From assembly GCA_947652115.1 (NCBI GenBank), contig OX393569.1:18694330-18758329 (forward strand): DNA of 64,000 nt. Direction: 5' to 3'. The notes under the pieces are model-generated. The model ran no database searches. It was not told the origin of the DNA and saw only the letters and a list, made by a program, of their open reading frames with translations. Positions 45,006-57,800 of this stretch are shown here, piece by piece. The DNA is from Blastomussa wellsi (lineage: Eukaryota > Cnidaria > Anthozoa > Scleractinia > Plerogyridae). The translations under genes and the position numbers were made by a program. The stretch's first letter is position 1. Each line of letters begins with the position of its first letter.

Positions 45006-45300
45006 GGGAGGCGCAGTGGCCTAATGGTTAGTGCGCTGGACTCCGGATCGAACTGTCCGAGCTCGAGCCTCTCGGCCGCCGGCATGTGCACTGCGGGAGT
45101 AACCTGCAATGGACTATAGCATCCCATCCAGGGGGGAGTAACCTGCGATGGACTTGCATCCCATGAGGGGGGAGTAACCTGCGATGGACTTGCATCCCAT
45201 GAGGGGCCACGGAGGAGTAAATACTGCTAGTCGCTTCATGTAAAGGAAACCGGAATATGCTCCGACCTGATGGGCCACTTGGCTCGTATACAGACTTTAC
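45006..45300 (+). repeat. tRNA-derived SINE with internal tandem duplication
   Basis: Starts AGGGAGGCGCAGTGGCCTAA, with A-box-like and B-box-like motifs, and ends with the family tail (CGCTTCATGTAAAGG, GGGCCACTTGGCTCGTA). The inner segment GGGGAGTAACCTGCGATGGA is present in three tandem units of about 36 bp between 45090 and 45215. Confidence 0.8.
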
Positions 45301-46751
45301 CTTACTTTTGATTAGTACTCTGCATGGTAAAGGATAAAAAAAAATATGGAATCATGTTCGTTTGTTTGGTTGCAGTTTCAGCTCGGAGTATTACAAATCA
45401 CGTTTGAGAGTGAAACCGGGAAGGCGTTGACGTCATCAAAAAACGCGTCACTTTGAGCAAACAGCTCTTCGCGATTTCGTCGGTCGCACGCAATGGTGGG
45501 ATGTTGTTATTCTTGGAAATAAGTGGTGCAAGTCAAGAAAACGTTGGGGCTTTTGACTGCGTTAAAGTTTTAACCGTTAGTCAGAACTTTGTCAATAAAG
45601 TTGGGATGTTGAAGTTGTTTGTTTGTTCTCATGAAATACCATCCACACTCACCGATAAGGAAACATGACCAGAACAAATTGCATTTACTTGTAATTGTTT
45701 GTTCATTTCAAATGTTATCATCCAAAGCTTACAAAGAATAAGAGGAAACGGAAATTGGTTAACATCTGGGTCGACTCTATGAATTCTCCCATCCGAAGTA
45801 TTGGCACTTTTGCCAAGTATACACCTTTAAAATGAAATAACTAAAACAGCCTCAAACAATTTTTCATATCTCTCCATCATTTTTATATCTTACAGGTATA
45901 GTGTTGGTTTTGCACTGCGCATCTCTCACTACGCATAACAAAATGGTGGCCATAAAAAGGAGTTTCTGCAGAAAAATCATTAATGGGGTCGATCGAAGGG
46001 TAAACGTTAATGAAAATGTCGGTAGGCAAGTTTTCTGGCCAAGATGGGTCTTAATGTTTCAAAATTTCCATATAAACGTATAAAGTGGTAGTGTTAGTTC
46101 TTGAGTTCGACTTACCGAGGATGGCTGTTAAACTTGTAATGAACCCCTAACTCCCACTCTATTTCGATGAAAATTCCTTAAAATATTTGTAACCGTAACT
46201 ATTCTTGTTCCTATTTCTTGAAGTCTTTTATGTTGTTATTATTTCTCTCCATTATTTTTATATCTTATAACTATAAACTAGTGTTTGGAAGTTTCTCTTT
46301 CGCTACCACTCCACCTTCCATCTTATGTCCGAGCTTCGTCCAATCTTCATCCCATCCGATCTTCGTCGGTGTGTTTTTTGAGCGCGGGTTGGTTTCCTCT
46401 TGCCTTAGCTGTGACAAGCAAGTGCTGAAAAATGTCAAAACCAAAAACAAAACACATGAATGTTTTGTTTTTGAGATCATAGGGATACAGATCTTGAACT
46501 GTAGCCAGCCTAGCCACGAAGACAAATCGCCAGTCACACGTTCGTCGATTTGTAATCACGATAGAGTGCCGGCTGGTCGGGCACGCGCGACCACAATCGA
46601 GCATCGCATGTCATTGGCACAATACAGGAAATCCCCGCGTCATCAAGGCAAACAATGGACGGGTTTGTCATTTGAGAGGTAGGGCAGGAAACGTAATCTG
46701 ACCCGGGGAATAACAGCATCCTTCACTGACACTTCCGATCATTTGGCGGCT

Positions 46752-49700
46752 ATGTACCTTTGGGTGATAAATTTTCTTGCAGTCGCATGCGCCAAAATGT
46801 CGACGGCGCCCGTACATTTTTCCTCTTTAACCATTTCAGTATGTCGTCCTGTATTTCTCGTCCTCCTCCTTCTAAGTTTAGTCAGGAGTAGCTCAAGTTG
46901 CCCGGAGAATTGTCTCTGCTACAGGACGCAAGCCGGGCCGACAGTGCGCTGTAATCACCATTCCTTGTCAAGAATACCAAGTGTCCCTCTGTCGACAGTG
47001 GTATTGTAAGTAGCGTCAAGCTATGGTTAACTGTATAAACGCGTGCAAAATGTTCCCCTAAACAAAGAGTTGACTGTTTATCCCGATGGCATATTGAATA
47101 TTTGTCTAGAGGGCTTTGAAGGGATTTAAACACAATGTGGATCTCCCATGTCGTGAGTCTGTCAAAATTCAGGTCCAGTTGGGTTTCTTCCAAATAAAAT
47201 AACACATCGACATTGCTGCCCAGTAATTTCTTCGCACAAATCCTTGCCGGTGTTTACAGGCTTTTTTCGTTGTGAATAACATCCTGGGCGTAAAGTGCGA
47301 CAGTTAATCGACCAAAGAAAGCACAACAGACCCGTGTGCCCGTATTACAGTTATTTAATTGTAGCCTTTCTAAATGTCCGCAACAAAAAGGAGTCGAAAC
47401 TAAAGAACAGTCCACGAGGAGATACCTAAATGCCGTTTATTTGCTCGCTTTTTCTGTATGCTACGGTTTTGTAAGAATAAAAACTAATGCCCGAAATGAA
47501 CAGCTTACGCCAGACAACCTTTCTGACATTGAGGTTGGCATCACAGAATAACATTGACGCCATATTTTTGAGTCAAGTTATTTGGTCACGTCTAACTGTC
47601 CATTAGAAATTACTATCTACGATTTAATCAACTGCTTCTTCGCAACAATTAATCAGTCCCTTTTTTATTTAAAGTTGCCTTAACTATTACGTACCATAAT
47701 TTTACAGTTTTTTCGTAAATTTCGGAGTATTCAATGAAATGCTACTTGAATTATTTCGCGACCGCAGTGAGAATAAAAGAGAATTATTTTGCACCCTTTT
47801 AAGTCATTTCCGGAAAACAGTGCTGGAACGTGAGGAAAAGAAACATCTTTTCCAATTTCAGTAGCAACTGCATGGAAGAATAAAGGGTTTATTTCATTTA
47901 AATTGTTTAAGAAACGTACTTTGTCTTTTTGGCCATTCCAAGCGCTATTCCGTGACGATTTACCCCTGGGGTTCCAATCCAAACAAATTTTAAAACACGT
48001 TATGTTACGAATCGGTAAAACAGTCACATTTTCAATGTCCAACGGAAAACGATTATCTGGGACCACGTTTGGATTTTAAAATACCCTCGACTCATCCGCT
48101 CAAAAGTCTTATCAGCCAGTAAAAGCCAAGAGTATAGAACACACCTGTAAACATAACCTCTTCCATTCCATTCTATGCAATACCCTAATGAGGTTCGCTC
48201 TAACGTACATTTGTAATCGCGAAGATTTCTCCGAAATTGTAAATTCCTGTGGTCGAACGTACACGATTATCAGAAGTTCTGGATATTTTATTAGCGCGAC
48301 GAAAAGATCATCTACAATGTAACTCTTCATTTACTTCGGGGTTGCGACATCGGGTATTTACAATAACAATGATATTTTTTCTTCCAGATGCTGTATGAAA
48401 AAAAAAATCAAAATTGGCCAAATGCTATTTCCGGTCATCTTTTTTGGCCCTTTACTTTTTTGGCTTTTTAAGGCAAATACCCCTTTTCACGTAAGGTTTC
48501 GTTTGATTTGGCAATGGTCATGTAACAATGTTTTGTGTGTATATCTGATCGAGATCTCTAAAGATGCTCTTTGATGACCTGAGTAGTAAAATATATAGTG
48601 ATCCTAAATACTCTATTAAAAAATAATTGCTCTGGCGCGTCGGGGGTTTAGTTTATTCAGTTCTTAGTCAATTATACGATAAATCAACCGCCGCTTCTAC
48701 GACGTTTCGAGTGGTAGACTTTGGTCGGTAACGGTTCGTAACACTTGCAAATATTTTTGAGTATGAGGAGTTTGTTGAAATCCTGTCTTTTCTCGTTCAC
48801 TCACCACCTTTCCGCGACAGCTTGATCCACAAAAATGTCTAGAACTCAGAGTTGACCCGATTCATAAAAAGGCTTTCTCTTCGAGATCGTTACTCCGTTA
48901 GAGTGGAAGACCCTTCTTGAGGGTCAATATGACCGTCAGGTTATTTCTTGAGTTATAATTAAAAGTCGCCCTTAAGGTGACTGTAGCCGACATTGTGAGT
49001 ACTTACTACATTGTGAGTACTATTTCCGTGTACTCGAAGACCACTACTCTTTAATTTCTCCCTGTAAACGTTCTTGGAAACTGTATCTCTGTGGCAGCGC
49101 TTCTCGCTTTTCCTTTAATTTACTTTAATTTTGTTGTATTCCTGTATGTTTGTAATTTATTGTGATTTGTCTGTTCTATTATGTGAGTAAAGTAAGTGTT
49201 GTGGGGACCGTCTCAGCTTGGTCAGCTTGTAACCTTTTAATTGAAAGCTGTCAAGCAGCACTCCACTCGACTCCACTTTTTCAGTTTAAGAATTTTTGCA
49301 GAGTTCGCCATTTTACAGAGTTCACATTGATGGTCGTCAACACCAGATTGAACTGGAGTTTGAGTGGAGAGGAGAAACGTTTTTATTAGAAGACAAACTC
49401 ATATTAGAAGACGGAGTCTGCCCTTAAAGGAGATAACCGTTTGTCGCATAACGTGTATACTAGCTAAACCTTCAGAATCTCGTTATTTTTGTTATTTAGT
49501 CAGTCTGGGCGCGGTAACATTTCTTTCATGTCTAATTTTGGTATCTTTTGTTTTCGTTGTGGCTTAACCCTGTACGAAGTTCCAAGGTCAAAGCAACCAA
49601 TTCTTCTAACGTTTTAATAACATTTTCGGAATATGCTTGGGAGAACTTGCTTTTTTTTTTATCAAGACGGTAAGTTGACAAGCTACTTAATTCTCATAAC

Positions 49701-51790
49701 TTCGTTCTGGAAGTTGCTGTGGAAGGTTGAGAGAGTTAAGTAATAATTTATAACCGAGTAGGAAATTTACAAGGTAATTCGTGTAGAGAGAGGTTTAGAA
49801 TTTTTTAAGGGGATTAAATAAGACGTTTTAAACTTAAGCCTGTCACTATTTAAAATAAGAAGATTAAAAACGGTCGCTCTCAGCTTAGCATAGCCTGCTT
49901 GCAGCCATCTACAATTTCCTAAAGCGGAAAAATTTTCGTTTTAGGACAGTCTAGCTTAGCAGTGTCTCATGAGGCATCGCGTATGTCTCTTCAGTTAAGT
50001 TGATGAATAGTGTCCTGAAACTTTTTGTGTCACTGAAAGCTACATCTCCAAACTGTTCTTCTGATGGCGAAAACGGCATAATATTTTCTCCAGATTAACT
50101 ATATCCTTAAGCTGATATATTATTGAAAATACACTAAGAAAACCCCTTCTTTTATCCGATTAAAACATAGTAAAAAAGAATTATTGCACCGGATTCGGCT
50201 TCTTGTTACGTCCATAAAAAAAGGAAAAGGAGCTCAAATAAGTCTATTTTTGGAAACATCTGAATTGGATGGCTTAGCTAATTTAATCCTGAAATAATCT
50301 CTATTGATATTCTTTTGGGGGAACATATGGCGAAGGTAATTGTCCAAGTACAAATCGGTTTGTTTCACCCAGATGGGTGTGCGTGGGCAGCGAGCTGTAT
50401 CGGAGAAGTGTGTCATCCTTTAGAATTTTATCGTAATGTTTAGTTCCCCTTGCCATTTGTTATCGAAGCTCGAAACTGAGTAGAACATAATCGATATCAG
50501 TGGGCAGAAATGGTATCTCGTGGGGAATAAGGGCATGTAGACTATAGGAAAACTTGCCAGCTTTGAGATCTTCGTTTCGGCAAACTTGATCCAATTAGGT
50601 GGAATCAAAGGCTTTAAAATTAGGTGGTTATTTTTATGGCAATGATGGCCTCGATGGAATGCATCTTGCAAACTAAGTTACATCCTAAAAACACACAGTT
50701 ACATAGAAATCATTCTGCGATAACCAAACGAAAGTAACCTACATATACTAACCTATACTTGATCAAAGAGAGAGAAGGTAACTGCTTTATACAGCGCTAT
50801 TTTATAAACAGACATTTTTCCTGTTTATATAGTTTGCTAAGTTACGAGTTCTTCCGAATACTTTCATGAGAGCTCAGAAACGTTGAAACTATAGGTGCTG
50901 TTTGCTACGACAAAATAGGGTCGTTCACTACCTCTCGAAACGAGACATGTTATTGGTTCTGAAACAATAGATAACACGTCACGACAATGCGGACCAATTA
51001 AATTTGGTTCCAGAGAGGAAGTGACAACCCGGAAAAATATGCCTTACCCGTGTAAAAAGAATAGTACGTCCTGTGAACCACGCGCTCAAACGAGCGTGTT
51101 CCTATTACATAGGTAACTACATAGGTAACTTTTTAGTCAGAAGTGCATTCCAAACTAGTGATCAACCCGGAACTTTTAAATGCGCTCGCGCACGATGCAA
51201 AACATGCCCTTTCATTCACAACGTTGACAAAATATCGGGACCCAAGCGATCTATCAAAATCACTGATCATTTCACCTGTACCTCAGCCAATGCCATCTAC
51301 TGTATAACTTGCACTCTTTGCAAAAAGTTATACATCGGCAAAACAGGGAGACGACTTGGCGACCGATTCCGAGAACACCTTCGTGACGTAGAGAAAGACG
51401 ACAAAAATGCATCGAAACCGGTCGCGAGACACTTCAATCTCCCAAATCATTCTAAGCAACATATGGCAGTCTGCGGCCTTTCCCTTCACCAAGGAAACAC
51501 GGAAAGCCGTAAAACTCTAGAACAAAAATCTATTTTTCAAATCGGCACTCTTAATCCTCACGGTATCAACGAACGCTTTTCATTCAACTAATTTATTCCG
51601 AAGTTTTCACGTTACCAGGCACCAGCCAATAGCGAAGCTCCATCTTTCTGTATATAAAGACACACGACGCACAATTCCTTGATTCGCTCCGACGAAGGGC
51701 TAACGCTCGAAACGTCAGCACTTGAATCTCTTTACGGTGGCCAATTGACATTATCAACCCAGTTGATAAAACCAAATTATATTGTTATAC

Positions 51791-51835
<45 letters not shown>

Positions 51836-54800
51836 CTATTCCTATTTTATAGCCTAGCACGTGAGGCGTGTGGCACGTGTCCATGATCATCCCCACCCTT
51901 GAGACATCCGCTTAATAGCGCCAAATTCCGCCTTGATCTAATATTATTGTTGCTTTTCCTGGCAGGGATTTGCGGTTTAACAACATATCAATAATTGATG
52001 ATGGAGACTTGGCCGAGCTCCGACACCTTACTACATTGTGAGTACTATTTCCGTGTACTCGAAGGCCACTACTCTTTAATTTCTCCCTGTAAACGTTCTT
52101 GGAAACTGTATCTTTGTGGTAGCGCTTCTCGCTTTTCGTGTAATTTACTTTAATTTTGTTGTATTCCTGTATGTTTGTAATTTATTGTGATTTGTCTGTT
52201 CTATTATGTTTCTCGTGCACACCTTGTCCCGCCTCGACTAGCTTTGCAGCTATTTGCGGGGCAAGCCCTTCTACCATTCTTTAAAATTTGTAAATAAATA
52301 AATTGTTGTTGTTGTCGTCGTCCTGCCTCCTCCACATGCTTTTCTTTTCTTATGGCGAAGGGCGATTGAGAGAGACTGGGAGTTAGCAAGAAAGCGCCAG
52401 CGGAAGCTGGTAGCGAGTGAGGAGCGCGAGCGCGGGGAGCGTTTCCTCTCCTCCCCATGATTCCCTACGCCTCTCCTCCCTAGTTAATTATCATATTTTC
52501 CTCTCTTTTTCTATCGCGCGGGCTACTGGGGACGAGGTAGGTTGTCGTCGTCGTCGTAAAGTTCTTACACATGCCTTCTTTTTACAGATTCCTGAGTGGT
52601 AATAATATCCACACAATCGAACCTGAAGCCTTCAGTGGATTGTCATCGCTCAAATATTTGTAAGTTATTTACAGGGTTAGTCCGCTTCCCTACCGAATTT
52701 AGCAGTATGCTATGCATAAGGGTGGCAGTTGTGACGGCTCGTGCGCTAGACTTTGCATGGCCCTTGCTGTCGATCCGGATTCGAGCCCTGGCCGGGGCAC
52801 TGCGTTGTGTTCTTGGGAAAGACACTCTACTCGGCCAATACGGCCTCTCTTCACCCAGATTTATAAGGGGTAGCAGCAAATCTAGTGTTAGGCGATGGAC
52901 TAGCATCGAATACTAGAAATATTCCTATTCGCTTCATGCCAAGAAAACAGGGATAAGCTCCCGATGGGCCACTATAGGCTCGTATGCAGGCTTTACCGTT
53001 AAACTTTACCTGTACACAAGTGATTGTACAAGCCACCATACTGTACTTTTTCTTTTCTAGATATTTGTTCAATAATAAACTAAGACGGTTACACGAGAAC
53101 GCGTTCAGTGGCCTCAGCTCTCTAGAACAGTTGTAAGTACAGAGAAAAATGTGTTTGTCAACTCATAGTTGCTGGTAGCGACTTCTTGCCAAGGCAGATG
53201 AACGAAACTCTGCGTAATATATTGGTAATGATATATTAATATTTGTTTTCCATGCCACGTAGGCCAACTGGAAATCTACTAAACATAGTGCTGTTAATAC
53301 ATAGGAGCTCTGGTTCTGGTTTTATAAATCGAAGAACCTACGTACAAAGTGTGGTCGCATTTAAACGTCAGGTGTGGTCACCTAACGGCTAGCGCAATGC
53401 AATGTGTTCTTGGACATCACTTGACTCTCATAGTGCCTCTCTTCACCCAGGTGTATATGGGTACAGGCAAATTTAATGCTGGGGGCTAACCCTGCGTTGG
53501 ACTAGCATCCCATCCAGGGGGGAGTAGGATACTCTCTGTCACTTCATGCTAAGCAAACCGGGAAAAGCTCCGGCCTGATGGGTCACTAGGCTCGAACGCA
53601 ATCTTTATCTACCTGTTATGCTATTCTCATTCTTATAATCACAATTGTCTTCTTTTTGCAGATACTTGCACCTAAATGAGTTAGAAGACATTCCTGCCGA
53701 AACATTCAGTGATCTTACTGCTCTTGAAAGACTGTAAGTCCAAACCCGAGAATTTGGTGTTCATCAGGCAAACGATGCAGTTCTGTTGTTCTTTAAAACA
53801 GTCATGTTTATTCAGAAGTGTTCCAGGTCACTTAAGCTTGTAATATACCGGCCCTCTCACCCTCGAAATTTTGGGACTTGGTGCATTGTTACTGTTTCGC
53901 TCTTTTGCCCTCTCGAAGGGTTTCAAGCCATTGAAGTGAGACAATACGAGAGCTGTTTCTCCGTACTGTTTTCTTCTTGAAATTACTTGGAATTGCTTTT
54001 TTTAAAATGGCCGATTAGTCATCTTGATTGCAAATTTAATGGCATGTTTTTTTTTCGTTGCTTTGATGTTGCTTGTTAGATATCTACATCACAACAGACT
54101 GAGGTCTGTTCCAAGAGGACTGTTCAAGAATCTTGATGCCCTGAGAAGACTGTAAGTTGTCGCGTCAACAGTTTTGAATTATCATAATGAACTAAAGAGT
54201 TGGTCTGGACGTCAATTTATCAATTTGTCGCTTGCCCAACTATTATACAAATCGTTTCCAAAACCACCCCAATAAATTTTTACTGTGGCAGTGCACAACG
54301 ATTCGGTCGCGCAGCATTTTCAGCCAATCACAGTCTTCGCCTCTGACGGTGATTGGCTGAATCATCAATCGCTACTGGTTCTGTTTTGGCGGGAAAACAC
54401 TGTAAGCTGTCACGCACACGTCACACTGTGGCATGCATAATTCGTGGCTGACGGCTGAATACGCAGCAGGTGGTACCTTTCGATTTCCGAGTCTGGTTGC
54501 ATCAATCGTCCATTACAGGCATGGACTGTTTTAATACGATATCGTTCTCGATTACAGCCGGCTCGATTCCAATCCTCTGAACTGTACTTGTGAGATTTTG
54601 TGGCTGGCGCGGTTACTCAAGAAAACACCAAACACTGAAACTGCAGCTACCTGCGTGGAGCCAACGAATATGCGAGGAAAACCATTAGTGAGATTGACGC
54701 CTGAAGACTTCAACTGCAGTGAGTTCCCATACTTTTGTACCAGCTATTAAAAAGGAGTGCAGTTTATAATAACTTGTTGGCATCTTTTATTTGGTTTCTT

Positions 54801-57800
54801 AAATGTCTCAGCGAATCAAAGCGCCGACACGTGGCTAAATCGATTTTTTTCTCCTGGCTGGGAAGCGAAAGACCGTTCCGCGGCTAGCGCGCGCGTCGCC
54901 CCTAGCCTGTGCTTTACACTTCGTGCGTCTAACGCGCGCGCCAATCTCGCGCGCTCTCATTTTCAAACGACAAACTTGGAGGCAATCTATCCCAGAGGCC
55001 GCGTTGATATTTAGAGAATAAAATAGAGTCCCTTTCAACTATTCAATACATGGCATAGTTGACCTCACTTTGCTGTTGTTTCTTCCAGTACCACCAACGT
55101 TTGTGAAAACACCGACCAACATTGAAGTGTCCGTCAGCGATCGCCAGGTGTTATTTAAATGCTTGGCCACAGGACACCCAAAACCAACTATAACATGGCG
55201 GAAAGACGGACAGCCTCTACGGTCAGATACACGTCATACCATTACCGAAAGTGGCGCGTTGAACATCATTGATCCAAAGTTTTCCGACGAAGGGAGTTAC
55301 GAGTGTGTGGCACAGAACTCTGCCGGGGAGATTGTCAGCAAAGCAGCGCTAAATTATTTTGGAGTCGAAGGTACAGGGAAATTTGATAGCAATTATTCTT
55401 TAGAAACGACTGCAGCTGATCCTTTTAGTTGTTAGCTTATTTCCCACTTCAGCCACCATGTGCCGTTTAAGTATTAACGAGAGTTTACCCATTTGTGGTT
55501 AAATTGTGGGTTAGACATTTTCATGCCCCTCCTGTAGGACGGGACTTGAGCTCTCTCGGTTTTATGCAGTCAGCCGTGAAATTTGAGCATAAAATGAAAT
55601 ATACAGGTTTTTTCGTACTGAGCATACATCATATTTTTGCGGTGAAATGTGAATATTACAAGTTGAACGTTTTTGCGCTCGATCTCGGCGTCTGTACTTT
55701 TCTGTGATATTTAGTTATGAATATTTCAAAAAGTTGTCCAAGTTCGAAAGATTTGTCTACCGTAGCGTCCCTTCATCGTACCAGTTGCCAATTCGTGGTG
55801 ATTGCAGAGTGATTTCCTTGACTTTACTTCAAAGTAAAAGACAACTTCTGTAACCAATGCCTTATAACTTGTCCTGTTCAATTCTAGCTCCACCATTCCT
55901 GATCCAGTATCCTCATTCCAAAGTAGAATCGATAGAAAAAAATCCCGTGACTCTTACTTGCCGCGCCCGCGGTAATCCAAGGCCTATTATCGAATGGAGT
56001 AAAGAAGGTCTACCGCTGGAATTGAATCCTCATTATGAAGTCATGCCATCCGGGGATTTATACATCCGGGAGGTGCGCATTGTGGATCATGGCACGTACA
56101 GATGTCGTGCGACCAACAGGGCCGGGGGCGTGGCAGCTTCAACTAGATTGATTGTTACAGGTATTTAAACATTCTCCAGGGAACAGAGCTTTTTCGGACG
56201 AACCAGCGAACGACTGAACGAACGGGCAAACGAACAAAGAAACGACCAACCTACCAAACAAACGAACAAATCAACGAACGAACGAACAAGAAACGAATGG
56301 ACGAACTATCAAGAAACGAACGAATGAACGAAATCTCCGGGCTTATTAATTTTTCAGTATTTTCGGCAACGTTTCGAGAAGTCGTACTGTCTTTAGACCT
56401 CGACTGACCGTTACTGTTTTAATACAAATTGCAACTGCGTGTGATAAATTACGACAAAGCTGAAATTTGTCTCTTCAAACCTGTAAAGGACCATGCCCGC
56501 TCATGAATAAGATGTTCATAATGAACGAGCATTAATTTGTTTTTAATTGTTCATTTAGCCCCACCAAAGTTTACCACAAAACCCGAAAGCACCGAGGTGC
56601 TCGAAGGCAGTCCCGCTGAACTCCACTGCCGAGTGAGTGGTCACCCAGTACCAGCTATCGCTTGGACTAAAGACGGTGACAGATTGCCATCTCGGGATCG
56701 ACACATTGTGTTACCATCCGGGACTTTACGAATTCTGTTTGCTTCGCCGAATGATCAGGGGCAGTACGAGTGTCAAGCGATCAACGTTATCGGAGTGAGA
56801 CTGGCGAGAGCGTTTCTGACAGTGAAACCACGAGGTTGGTTCAGCTACAAAACTTGACTTGTAATCCGAAAGTCCCCGGTTCAAATCCTCCTCTCTACCA
56901 TTCAACTCCACCACGCTTTGTAAATAGCCAACTGTTCAACCTCCCGCAAGTTCGGTTTTTTAACACGTTATGTTTAATTTGGTTCATATTTGTTTGCAAC
57001 GCGCATTTGATCATATTTGCATGGAATTTACGCGATATAAATGTTAAGTATTACTGTTATTATTTCTTACAGCACTAGTTTAATAGGGGAATTATTTTAA
57101 CAAAGACGACGTTTTTTCGACGGCAGTCATTTGGTAAATTCTCGTCACCTTTATGATGGAGTGTGTGTTGATATTACAAGGAAAAGTTTGATTTTGATCA
57201 CCAATGGGACGAAAAGTCGCGTGCGATTAAACGTCATATCTTTAATAGCGTTTACGCGAAGGGGCTTTGACATGTTTAGCGTTTACGTGAGGGTGCTGGT
57301 CAAAGGAACACGTCAAACAAATGCGTTGACAAACGTAATGTTTGAGTACAAGCTTAATTCTGGTACTCGTTCTCCACAATTAAACTTTGTGAAAAAAAAA
57401 ATGGTTAGTTCACATCAAGGAACGTAATCCCGGGGATTTGTTCCTGGGTTGATGGGCCACTGGGTTGGTACACAGATTTATCTGGCCTTCTTCTTGTCTT
57501 ATTAGAGATTAAATTCTGGAATACACTCGTTTGTTGACGTCTTGTCTTCGCTTCTCTCCTAACAGTTCCCCCTTCCATCGTGGAGTCACCCACAGATATC
57601 ATTGTGTCGGCTGGTCAAACAGTTCAAATTCGCTGTTCAGCTTACGGCGCACCCAAACCAATCATAACGTGGATCAAAAACAATGTGCACATCACAGAGG
57701 CTAATAGGTACTCGTTTAGTCCATCCGGGACCTTGAGCATCCGGGATGTTGGCAAAGCTGACGAGGGAAGGTACGAATGTGCAGCTCGCAACAGCATTGG

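Larger units (their letters stand above)
40886..46751. other. Non-genic spacer between the divergent NOWA-like and peroxidasin genes
   Basis: 5.9 kb that should carry the promoters of both genes. It contains the foldback at 41357, the tandem unit at 43680, the MITE-like element at 44062 and the SINE at 45006. A minus-strand open frame at 44698-44907 (starting MEDMIAG, with HFSWNQYLD) looks mildly protein-like but could not be assigned. Confidence 0.65.

Noticed and set aside
46218..46682. Plus-strand open frame with a signal-like N-terminus
   Set aside because: The rest lacks domain features, and the region lies directly upstream of peroxidasin; more likely promoter or spacer sequence.
56205..56335. 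Regularly spaced repeats that might suggest a CRISPR-like array
   Set aside because: They are imperfect tetranucleotide microsatellites in a eukaryotic intron with no spacer structure.
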